In this document: piece by piece, positions 46,191 through 58,680 of the stretch | Numbering within the stretch: position 1 is the stretch's first letter | How the letters are laid out: the number at the start of each line of letters is the position of its first letter | Position numbers and translations under genes: made by a program | From: Conchocele bisecta | Taxonomy: Eukaryota > Mollusca > Bivalvia > Lucinida > Thyasiridae | NCBI GenBank assembly: GCA_029237695.1 | Contig: CM055271.1 | Location: 78,813,488 to 78,877,487, forward strand | Direction of reading: 5' to 3' | Length of the DNA: 64,000 bases | The notes under the pieces: model-generated | Databases searched by the model: none | The model's input: the letters and a program-made list of their open reading frames with translations, nothing else | What the model was told of the DNA's origin: nothing

Positions 46191-49100
46191 AGTACTGTCA
46201 AAGTCACACGCCACTGAAATACTAGTACTGCCAAAGTCACACGCCTCAACTAACATAGTACTGCCAACATCACACGCCACAACTAACCTAGTACTACCAA
46301 CGTCACACGCCACAACTAACCTAGTACTGCCAAAGTCACACGCCACAACTAACCTAATACTGCCAAAGTCACACGTCACAAGTAACCTAGTACTGCCTAA
46401 GTCACACATCACTACTAATCTAGTACTGCCAAAGTCACACACCACAACTAACCTAGTACTGCCAAAGTCACACACCACAACTAATCTAGTACTGCCAAAG
46501 TCACACGCCAGAACTAACCTAGTACTGCCAAAGTCACACACCACAACTAATCTAGTACTGCCAAAGTCACACGCCACAACTAACCTAGTACTGCCAAAGT
46601 CACACGTCACAACTAACCTAGTACTGGCTAAGTCACATACCACAACTAACCTAGTACAGCCAAAGTCACACGCCACAACTAACCTAGTACTGCCAAAATT
46701 ATTACGCCACAACTAACCTAGTACTGCCAACGTCACACGCCACAACTAACCTAGTACTGCCAAAGTCACACGCCACAACCAATCATTACTGCCAACGTCA
46801 CAACGCCAACTAGCCTAGTACTGCCAAAGTCACACGCCACAACTAACCTAGTACTGCCAATGTCAAACGCCACAACTAATATACTACTGCCAACGTCACA
46901 CGACCAACACACTAAACCTAGTACTGCGAAAGTCACACTCCACAGAAAACTATTACTGCCAAAGTCACACGCCACAACTAACATAGTCCTACCAACGTTT
47001 CACGCCACAACTAACCTAGTACTGTCAAAGTCACACGCCACTGAAAACCTAGTACTGCCAAAGTCACACGCCTCAACTAACATAGTACTGCCAACATCAC
47101 ACGACACAACTAACATAGTACTACCAACGTCACACGCCACAACTAACCTAGTACTGCCAAACTTACACGCCACAACTAACCTAATACTGCCAAAGTCACA
47201 CGTCACAACTAACCTAGTACTGCCTAAGTTACACGCCACAACTAATCTAGTACTGCCAAAGTCACACGCCACAACTTACCTAGTACTGCCAAAGTCACAC
47301 GCCACAACTAACCTAGTACTGCCAAAGTCACACGCCCCAACTAACCTAGTACTGCCAAAGTCACACGTCACAACTAACCTAGTACTGGCTAAGTCACATA
47401 CCACAACTAACCTAGTACAGCCAAAGTCACACGCCACAACGAACCTAGTACTGCCAAAATTATTACGCCACAACTAACCTAGTACTGCCAACGTCACACG
47501 CCACAACTAACCTAGTACTGCCAAAGTCACACGCCACAACCAATCTATTACTGCCAACGTCACACACCATAACTAGCCTAGTACTGCCAAAGTCACACGC
47601 CACAACTAACCTAATACTGCCAATGTCAAACGCCACAACTAATATACTACTGCCAACGTCACACGCCACAACTAAACCTAGTACTGCGAAAGTCACACTC
47701 CACAGAAAACCTATTACTGCCAAAGTCACACGCCACAACTAACATAGTCCTACCAACGTTTCACGCCACAACTAACCTAGTACTGTCAAAGTCACACGCC
47801 ACTGAAAAACTAGTACTGCCAAAGTCACACGCCTCAACTAACATAGTACTGCCAACATCACACGACACAACTAACCTAGTACTACCAACGTCACACGCCA
47901 CAACTAACCTAGTACTGCCAAACTTACACGCCACAACTAACCTAATACTGCCAAAGTCACACGTCACAACTAACCTAGTACTGCCTAAGTTACACGCCAC
48001 AACTAATCTAGTACTGCCAAAGTCACACGCCACAACTAACCTAGTACTGCCAAAGTCACACGCCACAACTAACCTAGTACTGCCAAAGTCACACACCACA
48101 ACTAACCTGGTACTGCCAAAGTCACACACCACAACTAATCTACTACTGCCAAAGTCACACGCCACAACTAACCTAGTACTGCCAAAGTTACACGCCACAA
48201 CTAACCTAGTACTGCCAAAGTCACACGACAGAACTAACCTAGTGCTCCAAAGTCACACGCCACAACTAACCTAATACTGCCAACGTCACACGCCACAACT
48301 TACCTAGTACTGCCAAAATTATTACGCCACAACTAACCTAGTACTGCCAACGTCACACGCCACAACTAACCTAGTACTGCCAAAGTCACACGCCACAACC
48401 AATCTAGTACTGCCAACGTCACACGCCATAACTAGCCTTGTACTGACAAAGTCACACGCCACAACTAACCTAGTACTGCCAATGTCAAACGCCACAACTA
48501 ATATACTACTGCCAACGTCACACACCACAACTAACCTAGTACTGCGAAAGTCACACGCCACAGAAAACCTATTACTGCCAAAGTCACACGCCACAACTAA
48601 CATAGTCCTACCAACGTTTCACGACACAACTAACCTAGTACTGTCAAAGTCACACGCCACAGAAAAACTAGTACTGCCAAAGTCACACGCCTCAACTAAC
48701 ATAGTACTGCCAACATCACACGCCACAACTAACCTAGTACTACCAACGTCACACGCCACAACTAACCTTGTACTGCCAAAGTCACACGCCACAACTAACC
48801 TAATACTGTCAAAGTCACACGTCACAACTAACCTAGTACTGCCTAAGTCACACACCATTACTAATTTAGTACTGCCAAAGTCACACACCACAACTAATCT
48901 AGTACTGCCAAAGTCACACGCCAGAACTAACCTAGTACTGCCAAAGTCACACGCCACAACTATCCTAGCACTGCCAAAGTCACACGCCACAACTAACCTA
49001 GTACTGCCAAAGTCACACACCAAAACTAATCTAGTACTGCCAAAGTCACACGCCACAACTAACCTAGTACTGCCAAAGTCACACGTCACAACTAACCTAG

Positions 49101-51090
49101 TACTGCCAAAGTCACACGCCACAACTAACCTAGTACTGCCAAAGTCACACACCACAACTAACATAGTACTGCCAAAGTCACACACCACAACTAATCTACT
49201 ACTGCCAAAGTCACACGCCACAACTAACATAGTACTGCCAAAGTCACACGCCACAACCAATCTAGTACTGCCAACGTCACACGCCATAACTAGCCTAGTA
49301 CTGCCAAAGTCACACGCCACAACTAACCTAGTACTGCCAATGTCAAACGTCACAACTAATATACTACTGCCAACGTCACACGCCACAACTAACCTAGTAC
49401 TGCGAAAGTCACACGCCACAGAAAACCTATTACTGCCAAAGTCACACGCCACAACTAACATAGTCATACCAACGTTTCACGCCACAACTAACCTAGTACT
49501 GTCAAAGTCACACGCCACAGAAAAACTAGTACTGCCAAAGGCACACGCCTCAACTAACATAGTACTGCCAACATCACACGCCACAACTATCCTAGTACTA
49601 CCAACGTCACATGCCACAACTAACCTAGTACTGCCAAAGTCACACGCCACAACTAACCTAATACTGCCAAAGTCACACGTCACAACTAACCTAGTACTGC
49701 CTAAGTCACACACCACTACTAATCTAGTACTGCCAAAGTCACACACCACAACTAATCTAGTACTGCCAAAGTCACACGCCAGAACTAACCTAGTACTGCC
49801 AAAGTCGCACGCCACAACTATCCTAGCACTGCCAAAGTCACACGCCACAACTAACCTAGTACTGCCAAAGTCACACACCACAACTAATCTAGTACTGCCA
49901 AAGTCACACGCCACAACTAACCTAGTACTGCCAAAGTCACACACCACAACTAACCTAGTACTGCCAAAGTCACAGACCACAACTAATCTACTACTGCCAA
50001 AGTCACACGCCACAACTAACCTAGTACTGCCAAAGTTACACGCCACAACTAACCTAGTACTGCCAAAGTCACACGCCAGAACTAATCTAGTACTTCCAAA
50101 GTCACACGCCACAACTAATCTAGCGCTGCCAAAGTCACACGCCACAACTAACCTAGTACTGCCAAAGTCACACACCACAACTAATCTAGTACTGCCAAAG
50201 TCACACGCCACAACTAATATAGTACTGCCAACATCACACGCCACAACTAACCTAGTACTGCCAAAGTCACACGCCACAACTAAGCTAGTACTGCCAAAGT
50301 CACACGCCACATCTAATCTAGTACTGCCAACGTCACACGCCACAACCTACATAATAATGCCAACGTCACACGCCACAACTAACCTAATACTGCCACAGTC
50401 ACTCGCCACAACTAACCTAGTACTGCCAACGTCACACGTCACAATTAACCTAGTACTGCCAAAGTCACACGCCACAACTTACCTAGTACTGCCAAAGTCA
50501 CACGACACAACTAATCTAGTACTGCCAACATCACACGCCACAACTAATCTGGTAGCCACAACTGACCAAGTACTGCCGAAGGGACACACCACAACTAACC
50601 TAGTACTGCCAACGTCACACGTCACAACTAACCTAGTACTGCCAAAGTCACACGCCACAACTAATCTAGTACTGCCAACGTCACACGCCACAACTAACAT
50701 AATACTGCCAAAGTCACTCGCCAGAACTAACCTAGTACTGCGAACGTCACACGCCACAACTAACCTAGTACTGCCAAAGTCACCCGCCACAACTAATCTA
50801 TTACTGCCAACGTCACACGCCACAACTAACCTAGTTCTGCCAACGTCACACGTCACAACTAACCTAGTACTGCCAAAGTCACACGCCACAACTTACCTAG
50901 TACTGCCAAAGTCACACGCCACAACTAATCTAGTACTGCTAACATCATACGCCACAACTAATCTAGTAGCCACAACTGACCTAGTACTGCCGAAGGTACA
51001 CACCACAACTAACCTAGTACTGCCAACAGCACACGCCACAACTAACCTAGTACTGCCGAACGTCACACGCCACAACTAACATAGTACTGC
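46190..51090. repeat. 33-bp satellite, array 2, higher-order repeats
   Basis: The marker variant (GCGAAAGTCACAC + TCC/GCC + ACAGAAAACC) appears near 46920, 47690, 48540 and 49400, a higher-order unit of about 0.76-0.86 kb (23-26 monomers). Register is kept for 865 codons on the plus strand (48482-51079). The ATG at 48482 is only a monomer variant (ATGTCAAAC), so no true start is evident. The array ends at TAGTACTGC, then TTTGCTGCACATATCACTCG. Confidence 0.95.
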
Positions 51091-52180
51091 TTTGCTGCAC
51101 ATATCACTCGCGGCATACGAGATATGTATTGCAACAAATCCAATAATATGTCCCAATTTTTTTGAAGATGTTTGAAGGTTACTTTGCAAAGACATGTACA
51201 TGTTATTGTACCAATATGCATATTACAAATTACGCTTGTGATTAGTTTTAAAAAAAAATCAATAATATTGTACGTTGCATGTTAGGACATCATACATTAC
51301 AACGGTGGCGTTATTTGCTAATGCATGATACTTTACAATACACGTTATGTTTGAGCGTTTATCTTGTTATCTGTGGAATCACGTGATTTCCGAACGTTAC
51401 TGAACCTAACTTTCCGACGTGACGTAATCTGTGACATGTTTTGTTACAATTGATTTTTTTAAGAGTCTTCATAAGAAACGGATTTGGATAATATGTAGCG
51501 CACCAAAGGCGATGACATACATGTTTCATGGTAGAAACACAATTGCTACCCCGCTCCATACCTCTCGCGAAGGTAGCAATTTAACCCCATCTCTTTAATG
51601 TAACACATGGAAGAGTGATTTGTGCAACCGGTTATCCGGCGTGTTTGATATATTAGCGATATAAAACTGTCAAAGCTGTATGTGTTTATCTGACATTTAC
51701 ATGTATATCTTGTAAATTTGAAAGCCTCATTTGGTAATGTTGAATGTGGAACAACAACAAGAGAAAATATGGCTTCCATGGGAAAATCATTTCTGTTCTA
51801 TTATTTTTGGAAATTTATTAGTTCTACATCAAAGATTATTTTTGTAAAGGTATAAGTTATACACATTGTTTGAAAGTCACTTTTTTATTAAATTTCCTAT
51901 TGGTCTTTATCAAAATATATAGTAATTTCCAATAACCTCCGAAGGGAAGCACGGAGGTCATTGGAAATTACTATAAATTATACAGTTTACTAAATTTTGA
52001 CCTACATGCAACAGGTTTGGGTATGCACTTCGGTTGCTCACATTTTTTGAATGGGTCAAATTGTAGGCATAGATAACATATCGGAGGCGAATTATTTTGT
52101 AGCTAGTTTTATGGGTGCTCTAAACGATCTTTACACGGACTTATAACTTTCCCGAAACATCGAGTACCTTTTATTCTAAC
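51091..52180. other. Unique flank between array 2 and the C1q unit
   Basis: This ~1.1-kb stretch is absent at the equivalent place after array 1. It contains a strong hairpin (TATAGTAATTTCCAATAACC 51918 with its complement ending 51974). No gene recognised. Confidence 0.55.
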
Positions 52181-52603
52181 ATTCACGCGCTCTAGATTTG
52201 TATGTACATGTACGGTAACCGATTCATCGTCAAAACTACATAATTATGATATTAATTAAAAATCAAACTACATAGGGCACCCTGCTCTGCGTTTGCTACG
52301 CTATGTTCATCAGAAATATTCACCATTGTACTAGAAAGATATTAAAAGAAAAATAATGTAAGAAAATACATCTAAAAAAACATGACGTTACGCCGTTCGG
52401 AATTGGGAAGATACATTTTGAACAACACTGTACATCCTATAATCATGATAATACAACGAAACCATTATGCATGTACGTTACATCATGATAATATTCGACA
52501 AATGCGTCGTTTCTCCTCGAAATATAAATACATGTTTAAAGAGTACACCTCATTTTGAGTGAAGAATAAGAACGATAAGTGTCCACTGATGGTGTCTACA
52601 CTA

Positions 52604-52849
52604 GATATGTGACTGGAGATGTGATGCTTATGATATTTGCGATCAGCGCCGATCCAGATCAGCCTGTGCATCCGCACAGTCTGATCAAGATCTGCACTGG
52701 TCGCCATTCCATCAATGACATACTTGTCATGCTTCTAACCAGCAATACAGATCATTATCAGTTTACAGGAGTGTGCTACTTGATCAGAAGCTACGCTGGT
52801 CGCAAATCCTATAAGCCCCATGTCTACAGTCACAATCACATATGTGGTG
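52604..52849. mobile_element. Foldback MITE, family G, upstream of C1q copy 2
   Basis: ATGTGACTGGAGATGTGATG ... GCCCCATGTCTACAGTCACA. Orthologous to 24990-25228. Confidence 0.7.
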
Positions 52850-52881
52850 TCCTGTGCACGTTTCCTCGCGTACAGACCGCC

Positions 52882-52888
52882 TATAAAT
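52882..52888 (+). promoter_or_regulatory. TATA box of C1q copy 2
   Basis: TATAAAT, 124 bp upstream of the ATG, same context (GCCTATAAATACTT) as copy 1. Confidence 0.65.
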
Positions 52889-53005
52889 ACTTAACCGATA
52901 TGAAATGCGCTCACAATTTGCCTACCACTCTTCATAGTCAACATTCAACCTGTGAAATTAGATATTTATCCTCAGTATAATCGTAGCTACATTTTGGAGT
53001 TGTCA

Positions 53006-53435
53006 ATGATGTATTTCGTACTTTTGGGAATACTGGCGCGTGTCGCGAGTCACGTGATGGCCGCGCCGGGAGGGAATGCATTTTTCCAAGAGCCGCAGTG
53101 CTCGAAATTTAGTTTCGAGGAGAAAATCCTGGAAAAAGTCATTAGATTTGAAGTGACGATTGAGACAATAAAGGGACAGTTTGAGAATATGGAATCGAAA
53201 CTTCGGCAGGAGCAAGCCGATCTCAGTCGCGACAAAGATGTCATGCTGGAGGAGGTGCGTACTCTGAAGAATGACATTATTGGAGACTTTCAGGAAATGC
53301 GCGGCATCCTGGAGGCAAAACAGTCGGCGGTCGACTCGCGGATTGACGAACTCATAACAAAGACGGGGGCACAGGTGACGAGGATGTCACGTGACGTGCA
53401 ATCCTTGGTCAATACGACAATAGCACAGATACGAG
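53006..53435 (+). CDS. C1q-domain gene copy 2, exon 1 (signal peptide and coiled coil)
   Basis: ATG at 53006 (a second ATG follows directly) begins a signal peptide (MMYFVLLGILARVASHVMA, cut before APGGN). A ~115-residue helical coiled coil with regular hydrophobic heptads follows: ILEKVIRFEVTIETIKGQF, MESKLRQEQADLSRDKDV, RTLKNDIIGDFQEM. It ends VQSLVNTTIAQIR. The donor ACGAG|GTATGT at 53436 leaves phase 1. Exon 1 (430 nt) plus exon 2 (425 nt) gives 855 nt, exactly 285 codons including stop, so this copy is intact at 284 residues. It should be secreted and trimerise. A single Cys near the N-terminus (EPQCSKF) may link subunits. N-glycosylation is possible at NTT. Confidence 0.9.
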
Positions 53436-56400
53436 GTATGTACATACATGGTTATGTAAGATTTCACGGCAACATGCGTCTGATTGAAATACTGTTTTGT
53501 ATTGCACAATATGTAGCGTGTCTAGTTCATGTTGTACTATGCAGCACATTTGCAGTCTGATGGTCCATTGTGCAACTTGCGTGTATCTCGATATCGTCGA
53601 TCAAGACACGACGAGGTATGTCGGCTCAGTTAACCCTTTCACCCCTAAATAACTGGAATGGAGTTTGATATGTTAATTTTGCAACGAATCCAACCGTCCC
53701 AAACTGGTTTTCATGCTAGTCTATTTATGAAAAGGGGGTGTTTTTGTTCTAAAAAATATGAAAAATACTAACTAATCAAAAAGTGCAGATCCTGATCAGA
53801 CGGCTCGCTACGAGCCGCCTCATCTGGATGTGCACTATAATTTGCATTCACCGCTATAGCGGGTTCAAAGTAGTTCAAAGTAGTTTTTTATCGTCGGTGA
53901 AGACACAAGGAGGTCTGTCGGCACATTCAAAACGGATAGTTGTTCGCTTGGTTTGTTCTCTACATTATACACTGATTGACTAGTGAGCCATATAGTATGA
54001 TCTGATATTCACTGGCAGAAAAGTCAGATTGATCGAGGCGAATTGTTTTATTATATGATAACAGTATCCTTGATAACTAATTATGATACATGTTTTGATC
54101 ATTTACACTCCATATTCTGTACCTCTCTACTGTCTGTTCCACGTTTTGTTGCCGACGGACTTTTGGCTATTAAACATATCAAATCTAAAAAATATTTAAA
54201 TATAATTACTTTTTCGTCAATAACACCCTCCCCACAAATAAATAGTTGATGATAATATTGATTTCATTACGAAAAAACTATTTTCCTATGGGAATGTAAC
54301 ATGGGGCAAAAAGGAGGTGGGGAGTGAGGAGGTAGTTAAAAAAAACGAAACATTTTGGAAATTGACTCCGAAACATGGCGATATTGCTTAGTAATGATCT
54401 AACTAAAGCAAACAAAAGTTAGATTTTGAAAATATGTCCACAAAGAAAAAAATATTAAAGAAATGTATGTTTAGCCTCCATGTTAAATTCCCATTGTAAA
54501 ATCATTTTTTTCGCAATAAAATCTATATTTGATTGAATTCCATCAACTATTTGTTTGGGGGAGGGTGCCTTATTAGTTATTGAAGAAAAAGTACTTACAT
54601 TTAAATATTCATATATATTTATTTAACGATTTAATGTGTTTAATAGGTTTTATATATTTAGACAGTGAATATAGTCTTGGGAAAACCCAAGCACGCTTGC
54701 AGTCTGGTGGTACATTTAGCAACGTGAATCAATCTAGATATCGTCGATCAAGACAAGACACGACGTAGGCTAATTGCTTCAAAATCGATAGTGGTTTGTT
54801 TTGTTTGTTCACTAAATATTATATTTCCAATCTGTTCGTTGCTTTACATCATAAAGAATTAGATGTAATCTATCAACACATACCGAAGAGTGCTGTCTAT
54901 AATTCTACCGCCGTCATTTGTTTGAATGACGTCGTTTTCTTGAAAACGTTACTTTTTTACCGTGCGTCGTCTACCTGCTGCTACAAGTGAGAAAGACAAA
55001 AATTATGATAGATATTTGAATATTCTTTTCAGAATAATTTTTTCATAAATATTAAAAGTGAAAATCGAAAATTGTGTCATTAAGTCTGGAAGTCCTCCAT
55101 GATATGAGACACGCCATGTGATTTTGTACCTTCGGACATATGCGTAATTTCACGAAATACGTTTACAAAATATACAATATTTTTCATAAATAAAGTCAAA
55201 AGTTGACAAAATCTTCAGAGTACATGCGGACTCTGAAAACTTTGTCAACTGTTGACTCAGGCAGATGTCAAAGGGTACAACATTCACATGGTTTGTCTCA
55301 TATGTTTAGTTAAAACATTGCGTTTCACTGGCTGAATATGCAAAGCTGATGCCATGTAACTTTGAATTACTGAATGTTTTACACACCACGTGGACTGTTC
55401 GAACAATTCAACATTTACACTTCAGAAAAGTGAACGTGAATGGGTTTAACGTCCCATCAACAGCAAAGGTTATATAGAGACGGGTTATGCTTTGAAAAGT
55501 TGTACCAAATACCGCGAAATCCTCAGCAGAATCCGGATGAATGGAATGGAATGGTGCTTAATGGCCTATCAACACAAAAATAGTATCATTTAGGGCCAAG
55601 CAATGTAGACAAATAAAACTAATAATAGTAAAATAGTATGTTAGATGCGGTAGGCAATCAGATGATTAGGGTAAAAATATTAATATGATGAAAAATATAA
55701 ATGAGCAACATGCATGCAATGATAACATTCTAGAAATGAGAAACATGTTATACAATGCTAACACATCAGATCTTCCGATACAAGCTGGTTTCATGGAGAA
55801 AGCTAAGCGAACATCAAATGTTCTCGATACAGTCCAGTAGGAGGTTTATGACCAGTGTAGCTCCTGGTCATAATTATATCACACGCCTGTTGCATAATAG
55901 CAGTCTATATTTATTATCAGAAGCATGTCGTATGTTACATTGATGGAATGACGAACAGTGCAGATCCTGATCAGACTGTGCGGATGCATAGGCTGATCTG
56001 GATATACACTGGTCGCAAAACTCATAAGCACCATTTCTCCAGTCACAGCCCCATTTCTGGTCATATACCGGTACTAGGGGCCAGCGTTGGCGTAATGGAC
56101 CAATACACGTATTTACTGCACACGAACAAGCGCTATAGTGTCTGCGTTTCGTCATGAAACTGACGTCATAGTGTCGACGTTCGACTAATGGAACGTCAGC
56201 AGTTTTAGTTGTAACCCGGATGTGCGTATCAAGTCCAGGCAGGATAAGGCAGTTTGCTATCAGGAGGCCTGTATTATGTCAATGTCTAACTAGTTATGCT
56301 TAGTGAAATGCATTATTTCATGTAGAACAGACGACTCTTTATCGTTGATGATTAAAATTATGCTGAATTTATTACATTATCACAGCCATTATTTTGGTTA

Positions 56401-56581
56401 GAAAATATTACATTTCATTAAATAAAAAAATAATTTATGAATAAATTGAACATTTCTCCCTCAAAGTACAGTTACCGAGATAAGTGTACTTATTTTGGTG
56501 AAATCTGCTACAGTATATGTTGATCCACAAAGCACAATGTGTTTCACGTGCCAAGTTCACTTCCCTTTTCTGTCCATGTAG
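53436..56581 (+). other. Intron of C1q copy 2
   Basis: Phase 1, about 3.15 kb, GTATGT...TGTCCATGTAG. It holds the family A MITE (53634-53870), the TTTAACGTCCCATCAACAG motif (about 55445), family G (55848-56048), TGACGTCA (56161) and a family B end (56355-56511). It lacks the 21-bp-repeat MITE seen in copy 1 (27695-27922). Confidence 0.75.
53634..53870. mobile_element. Family A MITE in C1q copy 2 intron
   Basis: TTAA at 53630-53633, then CCCTTTCACCCCTAAATAAC ... CGCTATAGCGGGTTC. Same site as 26007-26245. Confidence 0.75.
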
Positions 56582-57006
56582 ATGAGGCGACGTCTCCGGC
56601 CGTGGCGTTCAGCGCCAGGACGCTGTCGGACTTGACACCAGGGGTGGGCGACATACTCGTGTTTACAGAGTCCGACCTGAACCTCGGCGACGGGTACGAC
56701 GTTGGCACGGGCCACTTCACTGTCCCAGTGACCGGCGTCTACTTGTTCGGCATACAACTGTGTATGTGGTCCAGCCAATGGATGATAGTTCGGCTTGTGA
56801 AGGACGATGGGGCGGCGTTGCACATTGCGTTGATAACAATTGGACAACCTTCGACTAGAGGATCGTGCATGGCAGAGACAGCTGTTGTCTCCCTGGTCAA
56901 GGGTGACGTCATTTCCGTCAAATGTAGCAGCATAGGCAACGGCAACATATTCCAGGACGCTGACCACCTTAATAATTTCAACGGTGCCTTGATTCAGATG
57001 TTGTAA
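56582..57006 (+). CDS. C1q-domain gene copy 2, exon 2 (complete C1q domain)
   Basis: The acceptor TTCTGTCCATGTAG ends at 56581; G|AT restores Asp and the frame DEATSPAVAFSARTL. The exon covers one full C1q domain: GDILVFTESDLNLGDGYDV, GHFTVPVTGVYLFGIQ, AETAVVSLVKGDVISVKC, FNGALIQML, TAA at 57004-57006. First-half strands are almost identical to copy 1; loops in the second half differ (SSQWMIVRLVKDDGAALH; SIGNGNIFQDADHLN) and the exon is two codons shorter. This pattern suits diversification of the binding face between duplicates. Secreted pattern-recognition role is inferred from the family. Confidence 0.93.
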
Positions 57007-57454
57007 ACATGTTGGAGGCGAGTTTCTTGCCATACTCACGGTGTCTCATTATTCTTATATACGTACTTTCGTTTCACATTGAATACAATACAGGGAACAT
57101 GCATGTATATATGGAACAAAAGCCGTCAATATTTTGCCATATTGACGTATCGTGAGTTCATATTGGTCTGTGCCGGAACTACGTTTCATAATCTCGTAAA
57201 ATAGTTCCTTCTAAAGCATCACCTATTTGCATACTTCTTTTATATTTATATGTTTTCGAAGTGTTTATAAATTGTGAGTGATTTACGTATATAATACAAG
57301 AATTCTGCCACGGAAGTGGTGTACCGCCTGACGAGGCATTTGACCGTAACATGATCATGGGCATGTGCTAAAGTAAGCTTCACAAAACCCGTCAGAGAAG
57401 TGCATGTTTAAAATACGAAAATGATCAAGGTTGAAGAAACTGTTTGACATAACA

Positions 57455-57870
57455 AGAGCTGTATGAGAACAATGTCAATGTCAGATATAGGTCAGGGGTT
57501 ATTGATGTACATCACTAGGAGATGAAGTTTTCCAAGTATGGTTGCTGTATGCCCAGGAGTATTCCATATACAAGCTTGACTATAAACCTTAAGCATGTTT
57601 GAGTACAAACCTTAACCAAGGGGAAATAACTAAGTAATTCAAGGTTAAATGTAGGTCAAGGTAAAATATAGGTCAGGAGTTATTGATGTACATCCCTATG
57701 AGAAAAAGTTATCCAAGTATGGTGTCTGTATGCACAATAATATTCCATCTACAAGCTTGACTAAAAACCTTCACCAAGGTTGACTAAAAACATTAACCAA
57801 GTATTCCATATACAAGCTTGACTATAAACCTTAAGCATGTTTGAGTACAAACCTTAACCAAGACAAAAAA
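57455..57870 (-). repeat. Dispersed repeat, inverted relative of 61830-62860
   Basis: TTATTGATGTACATC, CCAAGTATGGT, TATTCCATATACAAGCTTGAC and AACCTTAACCAAGG appear as the complement of the tandem units at 61830-62860. About two units. Confidence 0.7.
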
Positions 57871-58330
57871 CGTCACCCTCCCCAAAAGTTTTTGTTTGAT
57901 GTAATTCCATCAAATATTGATTTTATAGAGAAAAAAACGATTTACCTCTGGGAATTTAACATGGGGGAAAAACTTGGTAGAGCTGGGGGAGGAGCAAATA
58001 TTGTTTAAGTTAATCCGAAACCTTGCTAGATAGCTTGTAAATGATGTAACTAAGAAAACAAAAGTTTGATTTTGACAATCTGTCCACAAATAAAGATTTA
58101 TTTGAAAAAAAACTCTATTTTTACCCCCTATGTTAAATTCCCATAGGAAAATAGCTTATTCGCAATTAAATCAATATTTGACGGAATTTCATCCAATAAA
58201 ACAAATTCGGGATGGTGACTTTTTGTGTTATTGATGAAAAAGTTCTTACATTTAAATATGTTTAAGATTTAACGTGTTTAATAGCCAAAAGATCGTCGGC
58301 AGCAAAACGTGGAACAGACAGTAGTGCATT
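57871..58330. other. AT-rich DNA, no gene seen
   Basis: Related in part to the post-exon-1 intron sequences at 26640-26900 and 54230-54550 (AATTTAACATGGGG-AAAAA, CTCCATGTTAAATTCCCAT). No exon features. Confidence 0.45.
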
Positions 58331-58336
58331 TGAGGA

Positions 58337-58601
58337 ATGTGTGACTGTGGCTGGAAAAATGTGGCTTATGGGTTTTGTGACCAGTGTAGATCAGATCAGC
58401 ATATGCATCAGCACAGTCTGATCGGAATACACAGTCTGATCGGGATCTACATTGTTCGCCATTCCGTCAAGGAGGCACACGTCATGCTTCTATCACGCAA
58501 TAAAAAATTCACAGGCTACATGAATGTGCTACTTGCTCAGGATCTACACGGGTTAAAAATCCCATAAGCCAAATTTATCTAGTCACAGCCACAGATAAGC
58601 A
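58337..58601. mobile_element. Foldback MITE, family G
   Basis: TGTGACTGTGGCTGGAAAAA ... GACCAGTGTAGATC ... GATCTACACGGGTTAAAAAT ... TCTAGTCACAGCCACA. Confidence 0.65.
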
Positions 58602-58680
58602 CCATACCTACATCCATATGTTCTACATTCGCCTTTCCTGAAGATACTGAGGGTATTTCAGATTTCAATTCATTGTTCTT

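Larger units (their letters stand above)
52183..57300 (+). repeat. C1q segmental duplication, copy 2 (partner 24573-29990)
   Basis: Homology begins at CACGCGCTCTAGA in both copies and runs through promoter, exon 1, intron and exon 2 to AAATTGTGAGTGATTTAC. Shared MITE insertions in the intron date those insertions before the duplication. Confidence 0.85.

Noticed and set aside
38170..51090. Telomeric or centromeric repeat
   Set aside because: The monomer is not TTAGGG-like, and position next to genes gives no evidence of centromere; only the higher-order layout is similar.
56557..57039. Minus-strand 160-codon frame opposite the C1q exon
   Set aside because: Antisense shadow of the C1q domain; no start or splice evidence.
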